Shown here in pieces: positions 12,113 through 23,034 of a DNA stretch of 64,000 nucleotides. A program made the position numbers and the translations under genes. How positions within the stretch are numbered: the stretch's first letter is position 1; every line of letters starts with the position of its first letter. Source of the DNA: Epiperipatus broadwayi (taxonomy: Eukaryota; Onychophora; Udeonychophora; Euonychophora; Peripatidae); NCBI GenBank assembly GCA_028023455.1, contig JAQFVV010012396.1:10270085-10334084 (forward strand), read 5' to 3'. Below the pieces are notes generated by a model. The model was not told the DNA's origin, did not search any database, and saw only the letters and a program-made list of their open reading frames with translations.

Positions 12113-12318
12113 TTACGTAGCCCATTTTTTCGAGATGTCGAAGCACGTGTCTCTTCTGTTGATTGCATGGATGTCTCTGTTAATGTAGAATGCCTCTTTT
12201 ATTTTTCTCCTGTAGTCGTTTGGTTCTGAGCATAAAATAACGGGGTTAGCGGGTATGAAATTGTGCCCTGATTGTTTAGTATGTTCAAAAAATGCAGAAG
12301 ATGTACTGCTGTTCGTTT
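12113..12318 (-). pseudogene. Penelope-like element, C-terminus of the GIY-YIG endonuclease (minus copy)
   Basis: Minus-strand translation from the arm/spacer junction is open for about 68 codons to a TAA at 12113-12115. It contains AFFEHTKQSGHNF, then RRKIKEAFYINRD, then NRRDTCFDISKKW and a stop. The H(T)..SGH, R..KEA.YI and N-rich/W-terminal pattern is what ends the GIY-YIG domain of Penelope-like retroelements, where the endonuclease follows the RT. The RT and the GIY and YIG motifs themselves are absent, so this is a severe 5' truncation. Confidence 0.7.
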
Positions 12319-12320
12319 CA

Positions 12321-12398
12321 TTCTACATTAACAGAGACATCCATGCAATCAACAGAAGAGACACGTGCTTCGACATCTCGAAAAAATGGGCTACGTAA
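12321..12398 (+). pseudogene. Penelope-like element, last 25 codons (plus copy)
   Basis: This is the mirror copy in the right arm, reading FYINRD and then DISKKWAT followed by TAA, identical to the end of the minus-strand copy. It begins exactly where the inverted repeat begins, so it is an even shorter 5' truncation of the same element in the opposite orientation. Confidence 0.7.
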
Positions 12399-12551
12399 CA
12401 GTAACTCATTTGAATATTCTCATTTACATATATTAAGTACATTTTCACGAAGGCTATGAGTATGAGGCACAGTTCCTCGAAAACGTTCAGCCAAATTTAT
12501 TATTAACTATATATTTTTTCTCTAATAACTTACAATTAAGTATTTTTATTA

Positions 12552-13489
12552 GTATATATATAGAAATATTTGGTAGATATACTAAAATGCTTAAATAATT
12601 TAAAGTTAATATTTAAATAGAGTGAAAAAATGCATTTTTATATAATTTTCGGATGCTATTAGACTCAAAGAAAATGTTATGTAAATCTTTCTACGATTAT
12701 AAAAGAAAAAAATAATCAGCTTTCAAATCTTTCTAAGATTATTTTTATAGCAGTGGAATTTGTTTAAACTTTTTCCCAAATGATATATATTTTCACAGGC
12801 TTTCATTTTAAAGATTTTTCTTTTACTTAGCAATATTCGGGTACGTAAATTTTTTGACGACGATATAAATAATTATTTTATTGTTTGAATTCATGAGAGA
12901 GATAATTCTGTTTGCATTAACTAGCTAATTAGAAAAAGCATTATTAATTCAATTAAACATTTCTTCTTCTTTTTAATTTAGTAATGAAAAAGTTCATTCT
13001 TTGTAATTAACATTTTACTCTTTGATTATTTGCATCTGTTTGTTAGAGCTCTCGAATGGTTAATTCTGAAGGTTAAAAGCAATGAGTCATTTCAAAGTTC
13101 TGTTCAAAAATAATGCTTTTTAAAAATTCACTTCGAAATTTGGATGTTTTTCGTTTTCTTCTGTATATATTTAAAGATATTTCTACAGACTGCGCATATT
13201 CATGTTATTCAATATTGTTACTTTTTAAGGGGATATTTAATGAGTCATTTATATATTCAAAGATATATATTAAACATTAAATTACTGTAGCTCAATAGAT
13301 ATGTAATTAATGGAGGAAAGAACTTTTTTTTTTTTTAGGTTATGAACATATGACATTGTTAGAAAAGTTATAGGAATAAGAGTATAAATATCAAACGCTT
13401 AAAGACTACGTGGATCTATTCTATTCTTGACTCTTTGTCAACAGAATGTTATTTGTTCATAGTCTGAAGGAGAAATCAGTTTACTTCAT
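12552..13489. other. AT-rich non-coding stretch
   Basis: No supported gene or named repeat. Confidence 0.5.
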
Positions 13490-14035
13490 TATCCAGATCC
13501 ATGATATTCTGCCTTCCAATCTTAATGATGCTTCTATTATTCCAATTTTTAAGAACAAAAGGGAATAGACAAGATTAATTATCATGGATATCATTATTAT
13601 CCTTTACAGCAAAAGTACTTCCAAGAATTTTGTTGAATAAACTGCTTCAAGTTATAAATAAATGAGTACCAGAGGTGCAATGTGTTTTTAGAGAAGTGAG
13701 AAATACAATAGATATGATTTTTGTTGCAAAGCAAATGCAAGACAAGTATTGGGAACAAAGGAATGATTTATATATTACTTTGGCATTTGATTCAGCTACT
13801 AAAACAAATCTATGACATGGTTGTCTTTCAAAATTTATTCATATTATACAGCTTCTACTTGATGGAATGAGACAAAATGTTATTACTAAATATTAGTGTT
13901 AAATAAGGTTGTGTTCTTGCTCCTATTTTGTTTCCAATTTTTATGATCCTGTTTTTTTGGAAATGGTTATAGACAGCTTAATAAGACAGGGTTCAAGATA
14001 TGATATAGATTTGATGGTGGAATTTTAAATTCAAT
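13490..14035 (+). pseudogene. Degenerate non-LTR reverse transcriptase core
   Basis: Across several frames the translation follows the order of a LINE RT domain: IIPIFKNK near 13535; a VQCVFREVRNTIDMIFVAKQ block (normally QCGFR...TDMIF); YITLAFDSATKT near 13770 (normally the F/VDL.KAFD catalytic motif); and FIHIIQLLLDGMR near 13840. It ends with SRYDID near 13995. Stops and frameshifts occur throughout, and the FADD/YADD part is not reached. It may belong to the same family as the endonuclease fragment at 18430-19440; they are in opposite orientation, so they are separate insertions. Confidence 0.7.
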
Positions 14036-15930
14036 CAATAAAAGCAAAAATAAGAATTTCACCTTCTTGGATTCTGCACTCTAAATCAGACAACATCCAA
14101 GCGATTTTCTACTTTCCAAATTTTTATAGCCATTTCTTTTTTTTTTTTAAAGATCTCCAATCACCTTCTTTATTCTTATATTTTATTTCATCATATTTCT
14201 ACAATTTTTTTTCCAGTTTATTTTTCATAAAAAAAGTCATTCATATTAATTTAAATGATAGTAATACATATAGCAAGTTTAATTATACTATAATAATTAA
14301 ATTAATAAATATTTTTTTATTACTAATTTTAAAATGAAGACCTGAATTAAAAAAAAAAAAAATGAAGTTTTTATATTTTAATATATATTTGAAATTACAT
14401 CTTAAACATATTCATTGTCAAATATTATTAATTGACTGCAGAATGAATCAATCCTAGTTTAATCTTTGTTTCTTTGATCCATAGCTTCTCTTCTTCATAC
14501 TACATCAGTAAATTTCATTATTTTATTCATCCATCTCTCATGTGATATCTTTATAATTTCTTGGAATTCAGTTTAAAATTTCAATTGACTCATCTATTAT
14601 CACCTTTTCTAGCAGTATTTTTAAGTCCAACTTTATTTAAGTATTTTATTTTTTTAATAATGCCAGTAGTATCTATTTATTTTTTCATCCAGGCATATCA
14701 TTTTATATCTTCTTATTACTCCTAATATACATTCTATATTTTTTAAGTGATCTGAAGTTTCTCTAATTCTTTTTTGTTAAATGTTTAAGTTCTAGGTTAT
14801 AAGTAAAAACTATTTCAAACACAAAGGCATGTTTTGTTTGGGATCTTTTTAGTTTTTACTAAAAATACTCCATTAAAGTTTAGTTTTATGATTAATTTCA
14901 ATCATTATGTTTTCATCTGTATTAATAATCTGTACAAAATTTTGTAGTTGTTAAATTCTATTTATTATTGCTTCTATATAAAATGTATAAAGTTTATGAA
15001 TATTAATGTTTTATTTTTTTTTTATTTTAATTTTTTAATAATACATGATTGAAGTAATGTATATTAATAAAGTAATATTGTGACTTTATTGTAAATTAAA
15101 AACAATAAATAAATTTGTCATTATTGTTATTTAATACATTTTTTATGTATAAAAACACCTTCCTATATTTGACTTTAAATGAATCAACACTTGCAATCAT
15201 TCTTATTGTAAAATTAGAATGATTAGTCGATATTTTATACTGACAAATTATAAAGCACTTATTAAAATGCTATTTTAACTGCATAATTTAATTTTAGACA
15301 TTCCAATGTAAATGACAATTACATTTTTAATCAGGCAATCTGAACATATGATTTCATAAGTATATTTTTGATCTTTACTACTTTATTACTCAATTTTCTA
15401 TAAGTTAACTATTTGTTCCATATCTATTTTCATCAACTTTAAATGCAAAAATTTAAATTTGCAATTAAGATTTCTGAAAATATATTTATTAATTTTTAAA
15501 ATACAAAAATCCTCTTTATTCTAATGACCTCAATATTTTTTTATTGTTGATAAATTTTTAAATATTTTTATTATTAGTTAAATTATTAAATTAATTTCAT
15601 TGTTAAGTCTATTATCATTAGAACAAATTTTACATTATTTATTTATTATATTATGATGATTTTTTTAAAATTATGTCTGCTACATAATTTTTTAAAATAC
15701 TGCAATGATGATTAATTTGATGTCAAATCAGTCAATTCAAACATGATTATATGCTAAACAGCACAGAATTAGAAAATCCAACATTGAAATATGCAATAAA
15801 TAAGTTAACACACCTTGAAGTAAATGTAAATAAGTTTGAAGAGATATTAACTTTAATCATCATATGTAATATTATGCATAAATTATCTTTTCAAATCTAA
15901 TTTTAACATATGTATACACATTTTGTGAGG
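14036..15930. other. AT-rich non-coding stretch
   Basis: No supported gene. Parts of 14430-14960 give weak LINE-like translations on the minus strand, but not enough to call. Confidence 0.4.
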
Positions 15931-17110
15931 ATTTTTTAATTAAAGTTTTTAATAATGTGAAACTTTGATTTCACTTTAATTCGTGTATAACATATTGGAA
16001 TAGGCTAATTTATAATAAGAAATCATAGTGCTAAATAGTCACATTCTGTCACTAAACCATTTGCAATTATAGTATTAATATAAACTACTTAGCTGTTATA
16101 TTTCCACTTAAGTGCTCCAAATCAGCTTACAAAGAAGTTATTTTTGAAATGCATATATATTGCACAATAATGTCTTTTTATGTAATATAAAAGCTGTAAT
16201 AAAAAACATGCATGATATTTGTAATTAAAATTTCTTAAAATTTATTTACTTTTAATTCAAAATATATTAACATCTTTGTTAAATAATTTTAAAGTTGTAT
16301 TTTTTAATTAAGGATTTAATAATATGAATATCTGATTCTGCTTTGATTAGTACATAGCTATGTTAGATTATTTTATAGTAAACAATCATAATATAAAATT
16401 TTGTCACATTGTCATCAAGTTGGTTACTATTGCATTATACAATAATTATGAAAAGCAAACCATTCTTCCTCCAGCTATGAATAAATAATTCTGTATGATT
16501 AGCCAGGGCTAAAAATAGAATGGCCATCTATGCTTTAAGTTTTTGATGTTTATAAGTTTATTTTTCCAACATCTGCTGAAATTCAGAGTGAACTTAATAT
16601 ATCATCCAATTAAAATATATAGTATTATATAAGGATGGATAAAAATATGGCATTATATAAGGATGAATACAGAATCTCACTTATCTTGTTTTAATAGTCA
16701 AACAAGTAATAATTATAAATATAAAATTAGGAAAGCTTTATCTATAGGTAATTAATGGGGCAAAGCACTCTCTCTCTCAGGCTATAGATAAACAACACTA
16801 ATGTTTAACAAATATTAAGAATAGAATGGATCCAGCAATTCTTTAAGCATTTAGTGTTTACAAGTTTACTCTTGTCAATGTTGATGAAAATTCGGAATGA
16901 ATTTAATATATCAAATAAATGAAAATATGACATTGATAATTATTAAATCAATACCCAATTATACAAGGATTGAGAAAGAATCTCACTTTTAATAATATTA
17001 TTTTTTGATATATTATGTTCACCCTGAATTTCTACCAATATTAGCAAGGATAGCCATATAAACATCAAAAACCTAAACAATAGATTCTTGTTGTTTGCTA
17101 AACATACAGA
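15931..17110. repeat. Cluster of diverged local direct and inverted repeats
   Basis: A block at about 15935-16075 (TTTTTAATTAAAGTTTTTAA, later CACATTCTGTCACTAAACC) recurs with changes at about 16300-16440 (TTTTTAATTAAGGATTTAA, CACATTGTCATCAAGTTGG), an offset near 365 bp. A second block at 16510-16610 (TTTTGATGTTTATAAGTTTA, then AAATTCAGAGTGAACTTAAT) recurs at 16840-16915 and, inverted, at 17010-17090. It looks like an old tandem or rearranged satellite-like tract. I do not recognise the family. Confidence 0.5.
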
Positions 17111-18429
17111 ATATAATGCATGAGGAAGTGTTATGCTCCCTTTAATTATATATACATTAAGCTATGCTAACTTCATGTTTACATTATAATATTAATAATA
17201 TATATTAAGGCTATAATATATATTTTAAGACTATGTGCATAAAATGCGACAGTAGGGACCTCTACAAATTTAAACACAAGATTAATGACTTTAAATGACA
17301 GTGTTCCAAAACTGTTGATAAAAGGAGTTATTTCCAAAATGCTGTTTAATGTAGAAGGATTTATTCCTTTTTATAAAAAAAATTATTATAGCAGCTATAA
17401 AAAAAAAATTATGAATGATAATTGAAGGTATCATATCAAATTTATTTACATCTAATTCCAAGTGTTTTGACTTATTTATTTATTATTGGTTTAACAATAT
17501 TATGATAGTTTTCTACATCAGATACGTAATTCATAAGAAGACCATAAAAACTTTTCTAAAACTTCAGTTTCAATCACTATCTTAGGCTTTTACTTAAATT
17601 TTAAATCCTCATAAGCATTGTTAATATAAATGAAAAATAAATCAATTCCTTTCATCACCATTAATAAAATATAAAACAATCACCTTTGATCACTGCATCT
17701 TCATTTTTAAAAAATAAAATTTGTCATAATTTTTGATAATTTCCTATTAATAGCTATATTATTTGTGCCAATTACTAATGTTTAGAAGGATCATCAATAA
17801 AAGAATATTTTACATTATGCAAAAGAAACCAATTTTAATTATTCCAGAATATTTTTTCTCTCTATCTTTTTCTGTCCTTTTTTCTTTTGTGTACTTAGAA
17901 TGCTAACAAGATGATGCGTATGTTGAAAATTTTATGAATAGATAAAATGATGTTTATATGATAGCTAGGAGTCTATTTACTTAATGGCAGTCTATCAACA
18001 ATAATAATTAAATGCAGTAATTTGTTTATAAACACAAATACAAAATATTCATTGTTGATTATATATACAAACAATAAAATACTAATAATAAATCTTTTAT
18101 GTTTATAATTTTTCTTAATCTTTTTTTTTTTGGGGCAATAATTTTAAAAATAAATATACAGTATATATATATTGAAAAACAAATAAAAAAAAAGGATGAG
18201 GTGAATAACTTATTAAATCAGATTGTAAATAAATCAAAGTAAATAAATATATGACATTTTTTGACCACAAGCCAACTTAGGGATTAAAGTATTTTTTTAT
18301 CCTTTTAGTAAGCAAAAGGATTAGTATTCTTTTTCTTGTTTGAAAATGTTAAAAATGAATTAGACAAATAAAAATAAATACCATTACAGATTACATATTA
18401 TTTACAAAGTATATATTGTAATAATAAAA
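17111..18429. other. AT-rich non-coding stretch
   Basis: No supported gene or named repeat. Confidence 0.45.
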
Positions 18430-19440
18430 AAAGTAGAAATTTTATTGGTGTATTGCTGCTTTTTTGTACTATATATCTTTGTTGCAGTTTTTAAAAGTGT
18501 ATCACTTATCTTCCTTTTGATTTCATTCAGATCTGGATCATTATCAAAATCTATTAATATTTGAAAATGATTTGCAAGTTCTAATTTAAATTCATTAGAA
18601 TGTTTCTGAAGAATAGGAGTATCAACTATGAATATTGATTTTCTTAATAATTTTGTATTTCTGCTTTTGCATTAACATGTATCTTACATCTCACTAATAG
18701 ATGACCACCTCCTGTGTTGCATTTATTATGAACATTATAATATTGAAGTATATATTTCCTGTTAATCAAAATATAATCTAATTCTGCTATACCTGCATTT
18801 GGCTGCTCCAAAAAAGAAATTATAAAGTTTTTCCCTTTTTCTGCAAACTCCACAAGTCTATGACCTCTCTCATTTCTAACATTGTAACCAAGTTTACCCA
18901 CAGTACTTTCATTTTTCAATTGTTTACTAATTCTAGCATTAAAATCTCCCACAACAATTTTAAAATATTGTTTTGTTTGATCAAATACTTTTTAGGCATC
19001 CATATAAAAATAATCTATTTCATCATCACAATGAGAATTTGTTGGTATATAAACTGAAATTATCTGTATCTGATATCTGCTGTTCAGTTGAATAATTAAT
19101 CTTGCAACTCTGTCTGATACACCATCAATCTCCACAATGTTGTTTTTCCACTTTTTATTTATAATGAATTATACTCCAGTTATACTTACAATGTGAATTT
19201 GTAGTACAAAACATTCCCACTTTTTAAATCAACTGTCTCTTCACCTTTTCTTCTAATCTCACTAAGTCCAATAATATTTCATTTGCTATGAGACACTTCT
19301 TTTTCCAATTCTTGCAATCTTCCTCCATTTGAAAGTGATCTGCAATTGTAGGTATCTTAATAAAATGTCATCATCACGTGGCATCCTGGATCTGCAACCA
19401 GGATCTTCTTAGCACCCTTGTTCATTGTCTGCCAACTGTT
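18430..19440 (-). pseudogene. Degenerate non-LTR retrotransposon AP-endonuclease domain
   Basis: The minus strand reads through an apurinic/apyrimidinic endonuclease-like domain with stops and frame changes. In order there is KKWKNNIVEIDGVSDRVARL near 19100, QIQIISVYIPTNSH near 19050, and GDFNARI at 18935-18952 (the conserved metal/phosphate-site GDFN motif). An ORF from 18952 down to 18644 contains ERGHRLVEFAEKG and ELDYILINRK. A linker toward the RT (NEIKRKISDTLLKTATK) extends to about 18430. The catalytic histidine region is altered: HLLVR appears where DHRLVR is usual. The RT is missing. Known homologues are ORF2 proteins of LINEs often annotated as 'craniofacial development protein 2-like'. 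Confidence 0.8.
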
Positions 19441-20365
19441 GCCTTGGCTGGTGCATTTACATTCTTCTGGGATTAACCTTTTAGAAAAAAAAATCATTCA
19501 CACACACATTTATTTTTTCTTCAAGAAAACTCAATTGATTACAGTTAAGAACTATCAGGCAACTGAGAAGAAAGACCATTGTGTTTCTTGACCTTAAATT
19601 GAGAAGTAAAAATCCAATGAACTCACCACACTGGCTAATGTATGTTGGTGAGCAACTCATTCAGATATATACTATATGAATAATAGCTGCGATGACAAGA
19701 GTGTATGTAGAGAACATTAGGAATGACCTGCTTGGTTCCTTTAAGGCCTCTAAGAGAAATCAAAGATTCTCCTTTTAGTTAACAGCAAATTCTTTAAGAT
19801 ATAATAAAGGATTTTCCATAGGACGTATTATAAATTAATATAAAAATTACAACTATATAATGCATAATTATTATATAAACACATATAGATTAACATTTTT
19901 AAATATTATTAATCCACTACTTTCAATCTAGAGCTTCACAAAGCAACAAATTTTGTTATCCATACATCTCATTTATCATCTTTTCCTAGATATTTTAAAA
20001 TCTCTTGAGGGATAGTTTTGAACGTTAATTGTTCATTTATTGGTATTTGTTCAAGAAACATATCCAGCCTAGCTCCAGTCATTCTGTTAAATTGTATGAG
20101 CAATTTAACGTTCTTTCATTCATGTATTTTGCTTTTGATATTTCATTGATAATCTTAATACATATATCTATATTTTTCTATGTAGTCTGTAGTATTATTA
20201 TCCATCTTTTAAATATCAATATCTTATGAGCTTAAATAAGACAAGACAGAAATAAGCTTAAATAAGACAAGAAAGAACGTATTTATTAAAAATCTTTTTA
20301 AAGATTTGTACATTTTTTTTTAAATATTAAGTTATTTTTTTAATGAAATCACTCCATTCAAATTT
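19441..20365. other. Non-coding stretch, perhaps the 5' flank of the endonuclease fragment
   Basis: It lies upstream of the minus-strand endonuclease fragment and is less A/T-rich up to about 19760, which would fit retrotransposon 5' sequence. No frame is supported. Confidence 0.35.
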
Positions 20366-20380
20366 AACTCCAATAATAAT

Positions 20381-20491
20381 TTTTTTTTCCATATGTCATA
20401 GTATCGGCCGGGACGCGAACCCACAACCGTCTGCAAACAACTACTTGCTTGCAAGGCTGTTGCGATGACTTCTCGGCTAACAACGCTTGAC
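20381..20491 (-). mobile_element. tRNA-derived SINE, copy 2, with target-site duplication
   Basis: The minus strand starts GTCAAGCGTTGTTAGCCGAG and carries the family B box (GGGTTCGCGTCCC) and the closing GGCCGATAC, then A-rich sequence. Flanking direct repeats AACTCCAATAATAAT at 20366-20380 and 20492-20506, extended by T residues, are a clear target-site duplication. This proves insertion by retroposition and fixes both ends. The anticodon-arm region is more diverged than in copies 1, 3 and 4. Confidence 0.85.
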
Positions 20492-20510
20492 AACTCCAAT
20501 AATAATTTTA

Positions 20511-21059
20511 TTCGTTAAATTTCCGAGGTTTTATAATTTTTAACTTTTTTTAAGATTTATTATTTCAATATTTTTTTTTTTAAAAAAAGTAGAAACATTA
20601 TTTTAGTCTTTCTATATTTTAAATGCTTTGTTTTTATCTTCATCTAATAGCTCTTATAAAATATTTGCTTTTCTGAAGCATTACTTCTGATTGGTAAAAA
20701 ACGTTTTGGGAGATGAAACTATCTTTTTACTAATGTTAATTTTCTGAGTATCATTCTATTGTTTAATTACTACTATTGTATTTTAATAAATATTCTTCAA
20801 ATCTTTATTTATAGGGGGAAAAAAATGTGGGTAGAATCAAGTACTATTCTTCCTCAATAATCTTTCTAATATCTTCTCTTGATACTATAACTATTTTAAA
20901 ATCTAGTTTAATCTTTTGATTTTTTAAATCCAAAGTTTTTTAAGCTTACTTAAAGATTTTTAATAAATATATACAATTAGAAGATTGCAATTATAAGGGA
21001 CTTAAATTCCTTTCCATTTCCCTACAGTTATCCAATTCATCTCATCAACCAATACCCAT
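20511..21059. other. AT-rich non-coding stretch
   Basis: No supported gene or named repeat. Confidence 0.45.
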
Positions 21060-21262
21060 GACCATATATATATATATAAAATAAATGATCTCCAATATGC
21101 CTTTTCATGCTGAAAACAGTATTCATCAATTGGGCCAGATCATCATCTTCCACACACATATATAATCAGTACTAGGTTTATAATAAGATAGAAAAATCTT
21201 CAAACTTTAATGGACAACTGATGAGTGCTAGTTCTTGAAAGTCTGAGTTCAAATCTCTTCTA
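21060..21262 (-). mobile_element. Diverged relative of the 9380-9725 inverted-repeat element
   Basis: CATGCTGAAAACAGTATTCA, CAATTGGGCCAGAT and CAAACTTTAATGGACA match, in reverse complement and with substitutions, the interior of the 9.4-kb element (TTAGCATGAAAT, ATCTGGACCAACTG, TGTCCATTAAAGTCTG). The terminal inverted repeats are not recognisable, so this is an internal or eroded copy. Confidence 0.55.
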
Positions 21263-22899
21263 ATTGCATTAAGTTTAGTACATGTATTTAAATATAACTA
21301 GAAAATTAATAGGTCTGCTTTTCAGATATTCTTTTTTCATCTTTATTAATTTTTATCACTATTTGCATTTTTTAAAATTATCATTTATGTATTTTGCATC
21401 TGACTCTGCTAACAATTTCTTTATTTCTCCATTTGCCTTTTTTTAGAATATTACAGTGATTGCATCATTTTCTAGAAGTTATCTACAGTTTTAATTGCAT
21501 GGTTTATCTTTTTATTTTAACGGCAAGTATTTCAAATGGTTATATTAATATATATTGTAAGATCTATTTTGGTTTTTCCTTCTTTATTATTATTATTTCT
21601 TTGTAGAATTTTTCATATAATATTATCTTGAATTTAGGAATTGCGCTATATTAATATTTTATTAATAACAAAAAGCTAAACTAGTCATTTCACAATTATA
21701 TATATATACACATAACCAGGGAAAGATGGAAACACATTATCAATTTCATTGAACGAAAATATAAAAAGAATAAAAAATATAAGGAATAAATAAGGAGCAT
21801 GAGAGTCCGCCTAAACTAAACAATATATAGTTATACTATTAATAATAATACTAATAAGCTATAGTATCACCAACAATTATACTACTACTACTAATAAAAA
21901 CAATCAACAGTCATTTATTGGGACTGGATTTAAAAGAGGTACATTATAAACAGGCTAATTATTTAGCCATTGCCAAACTTAGGGCAAAATATACAAACGT
22001 CTATTTGAATACTAAAATATTTATCCTAAAAATAAAAAAATAATGATAGAATCACCATCAATGTTCTGGCCATTGAGTACTATGAGTGTACAGCCAACTA
22101 TAAACTCAATTTTTTAAAAAAAAATAAAATGCAGTGAATGGACTTTAAAGTTAATATCTTTGTGCTATCCAGAGACCTATCTAGATATCTAAACACGAAC
22201 ATAAACCTACACATATAAATAACCATTATTGCTCTCGAACTAGTTCAAGATCACAAGACTCTAGGAACTATGACTGTGAACAAGAGAAAATATAATAAAT
22301 GTATAGTACTTTAAATCTGTTTTAGTATTAAATAACTTCACTGGAATAACTTAAAACAATGATAAATAAATTTATTAATTAGACATAATAACTATAGAAT
22401 ATAAAGTCTGATAAATAAATACCCTACATACAAATAAATCATTCTGATTTTGACTTATATATTGAAAAATAATAAACTATATAGTTAGCATTGTTTATAA
22501 TTCCCAGATGTACAAATTGTAAAAATATTAAACATTCACATACATACATGTACACAGGTGCATGTCTAAAAATATAAAATATTCTACTTATTAACAAACC
22601 AATAAAAGCTATTATATTATGATATATAAATGCATTTTTACAAATAGATAAGTTTATCCAGGTCACAATGAACCAGTAAAAACTATTCTATTATAATACA
22701 TAAATGTATGTTTAAACATAGATAAGCTTAGCTAGAACATTTTAAAATATACAAATAATATACACCAATATAATTTTATCATTAAATAATAACCATATAC
22801 ATAAAAAGCACCACACACACATGCTTATTTAAATATAAATATGTTGATTACCACTTATAATTATTTTTATCTAATAATATGTTACATATTTTAAACAAA
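21263..22899. other. AT-rich non-coding stretch
   Basis: No supported gene. The 75-codon opening on the minus strand near 22439-22666 is I/Y/F-rich with no domain, as expected of random AT-rich sequence. Confidence 0.45.
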
Positions 22900-22915
22900 A
22901 GTTTGTTTTTATTTT

Positions 22916-23018
22916 TTTATTTTTTCCTGTGTCATAGCATCGGCCGGGAAATGAACCTGCAACCCGGGCAATTGCTTGTAAGGCAGTCGCACTGACCTCT
23001 CGACTGCCAATGCTTGAC
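22916..23018 (-). mobile_element. tRNA-derived SINE, copy 3, with target-site duplication
   Basis: The minus strand runs GTCAAGCATTGGCAGTCGAG, then an anticodon-like arm with TAC in the loop CTTACAA, the B-box region GGTTCATTTCC and the closing GGCCGATGC. The direct repeat AGTTTGTTTTTATTTT at 22900-22915 and 23019-23034 flanks it. The acceptor-like ends GCATTGG and CCGATGC pair over seven positions, allowing one G-T pair. Confidence 0.85.
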
Positions 23019-23034
23019 AGTTTGTTTTTATTTT

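Larger units (their letters stand above)
11960..12551. repeat. Inverted repeat of two 233-bp arms around a 126-bp spacer, made from a Penelope-like element 3' end
   Basis: The left arm 11960-12192 and the right arm 12319-12551 appear to be reverse complements with no indel; every part I compared matched. The spacer is 12193-12318. Reading outward from the centre, each arm contains the last ~26 codons and the 3' flank of the same Penelope-like element. The spacer belongs to the minus-strand copy only, so that copy is longer by 126 bp. The near-identity suggests a young event or continuing gene conversion. A transcript across it would form a long hairpin. Confidence 0.9.

Noticed and set aside
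14430-14960. Possible minus-strand LINE remnant
   Set aside because: Translation fragments such as SHERWMNKIMKFTDVV are suggestive, but no catalytic motif or consistent order was found.
21064-21080. (AT)n microsatellites here and near 24909, 26080, 47090, 48270 and 48665
   Set aside because: Short simple repeats expected at this base composition; not worth separate entries.
22439-22666. 75-codon minus-strand frame with membrane-like residues
   Set aside because: Composition (I, Y, F, N) is what random AT-rich DNA gives; no domain, splice context or coding bias.
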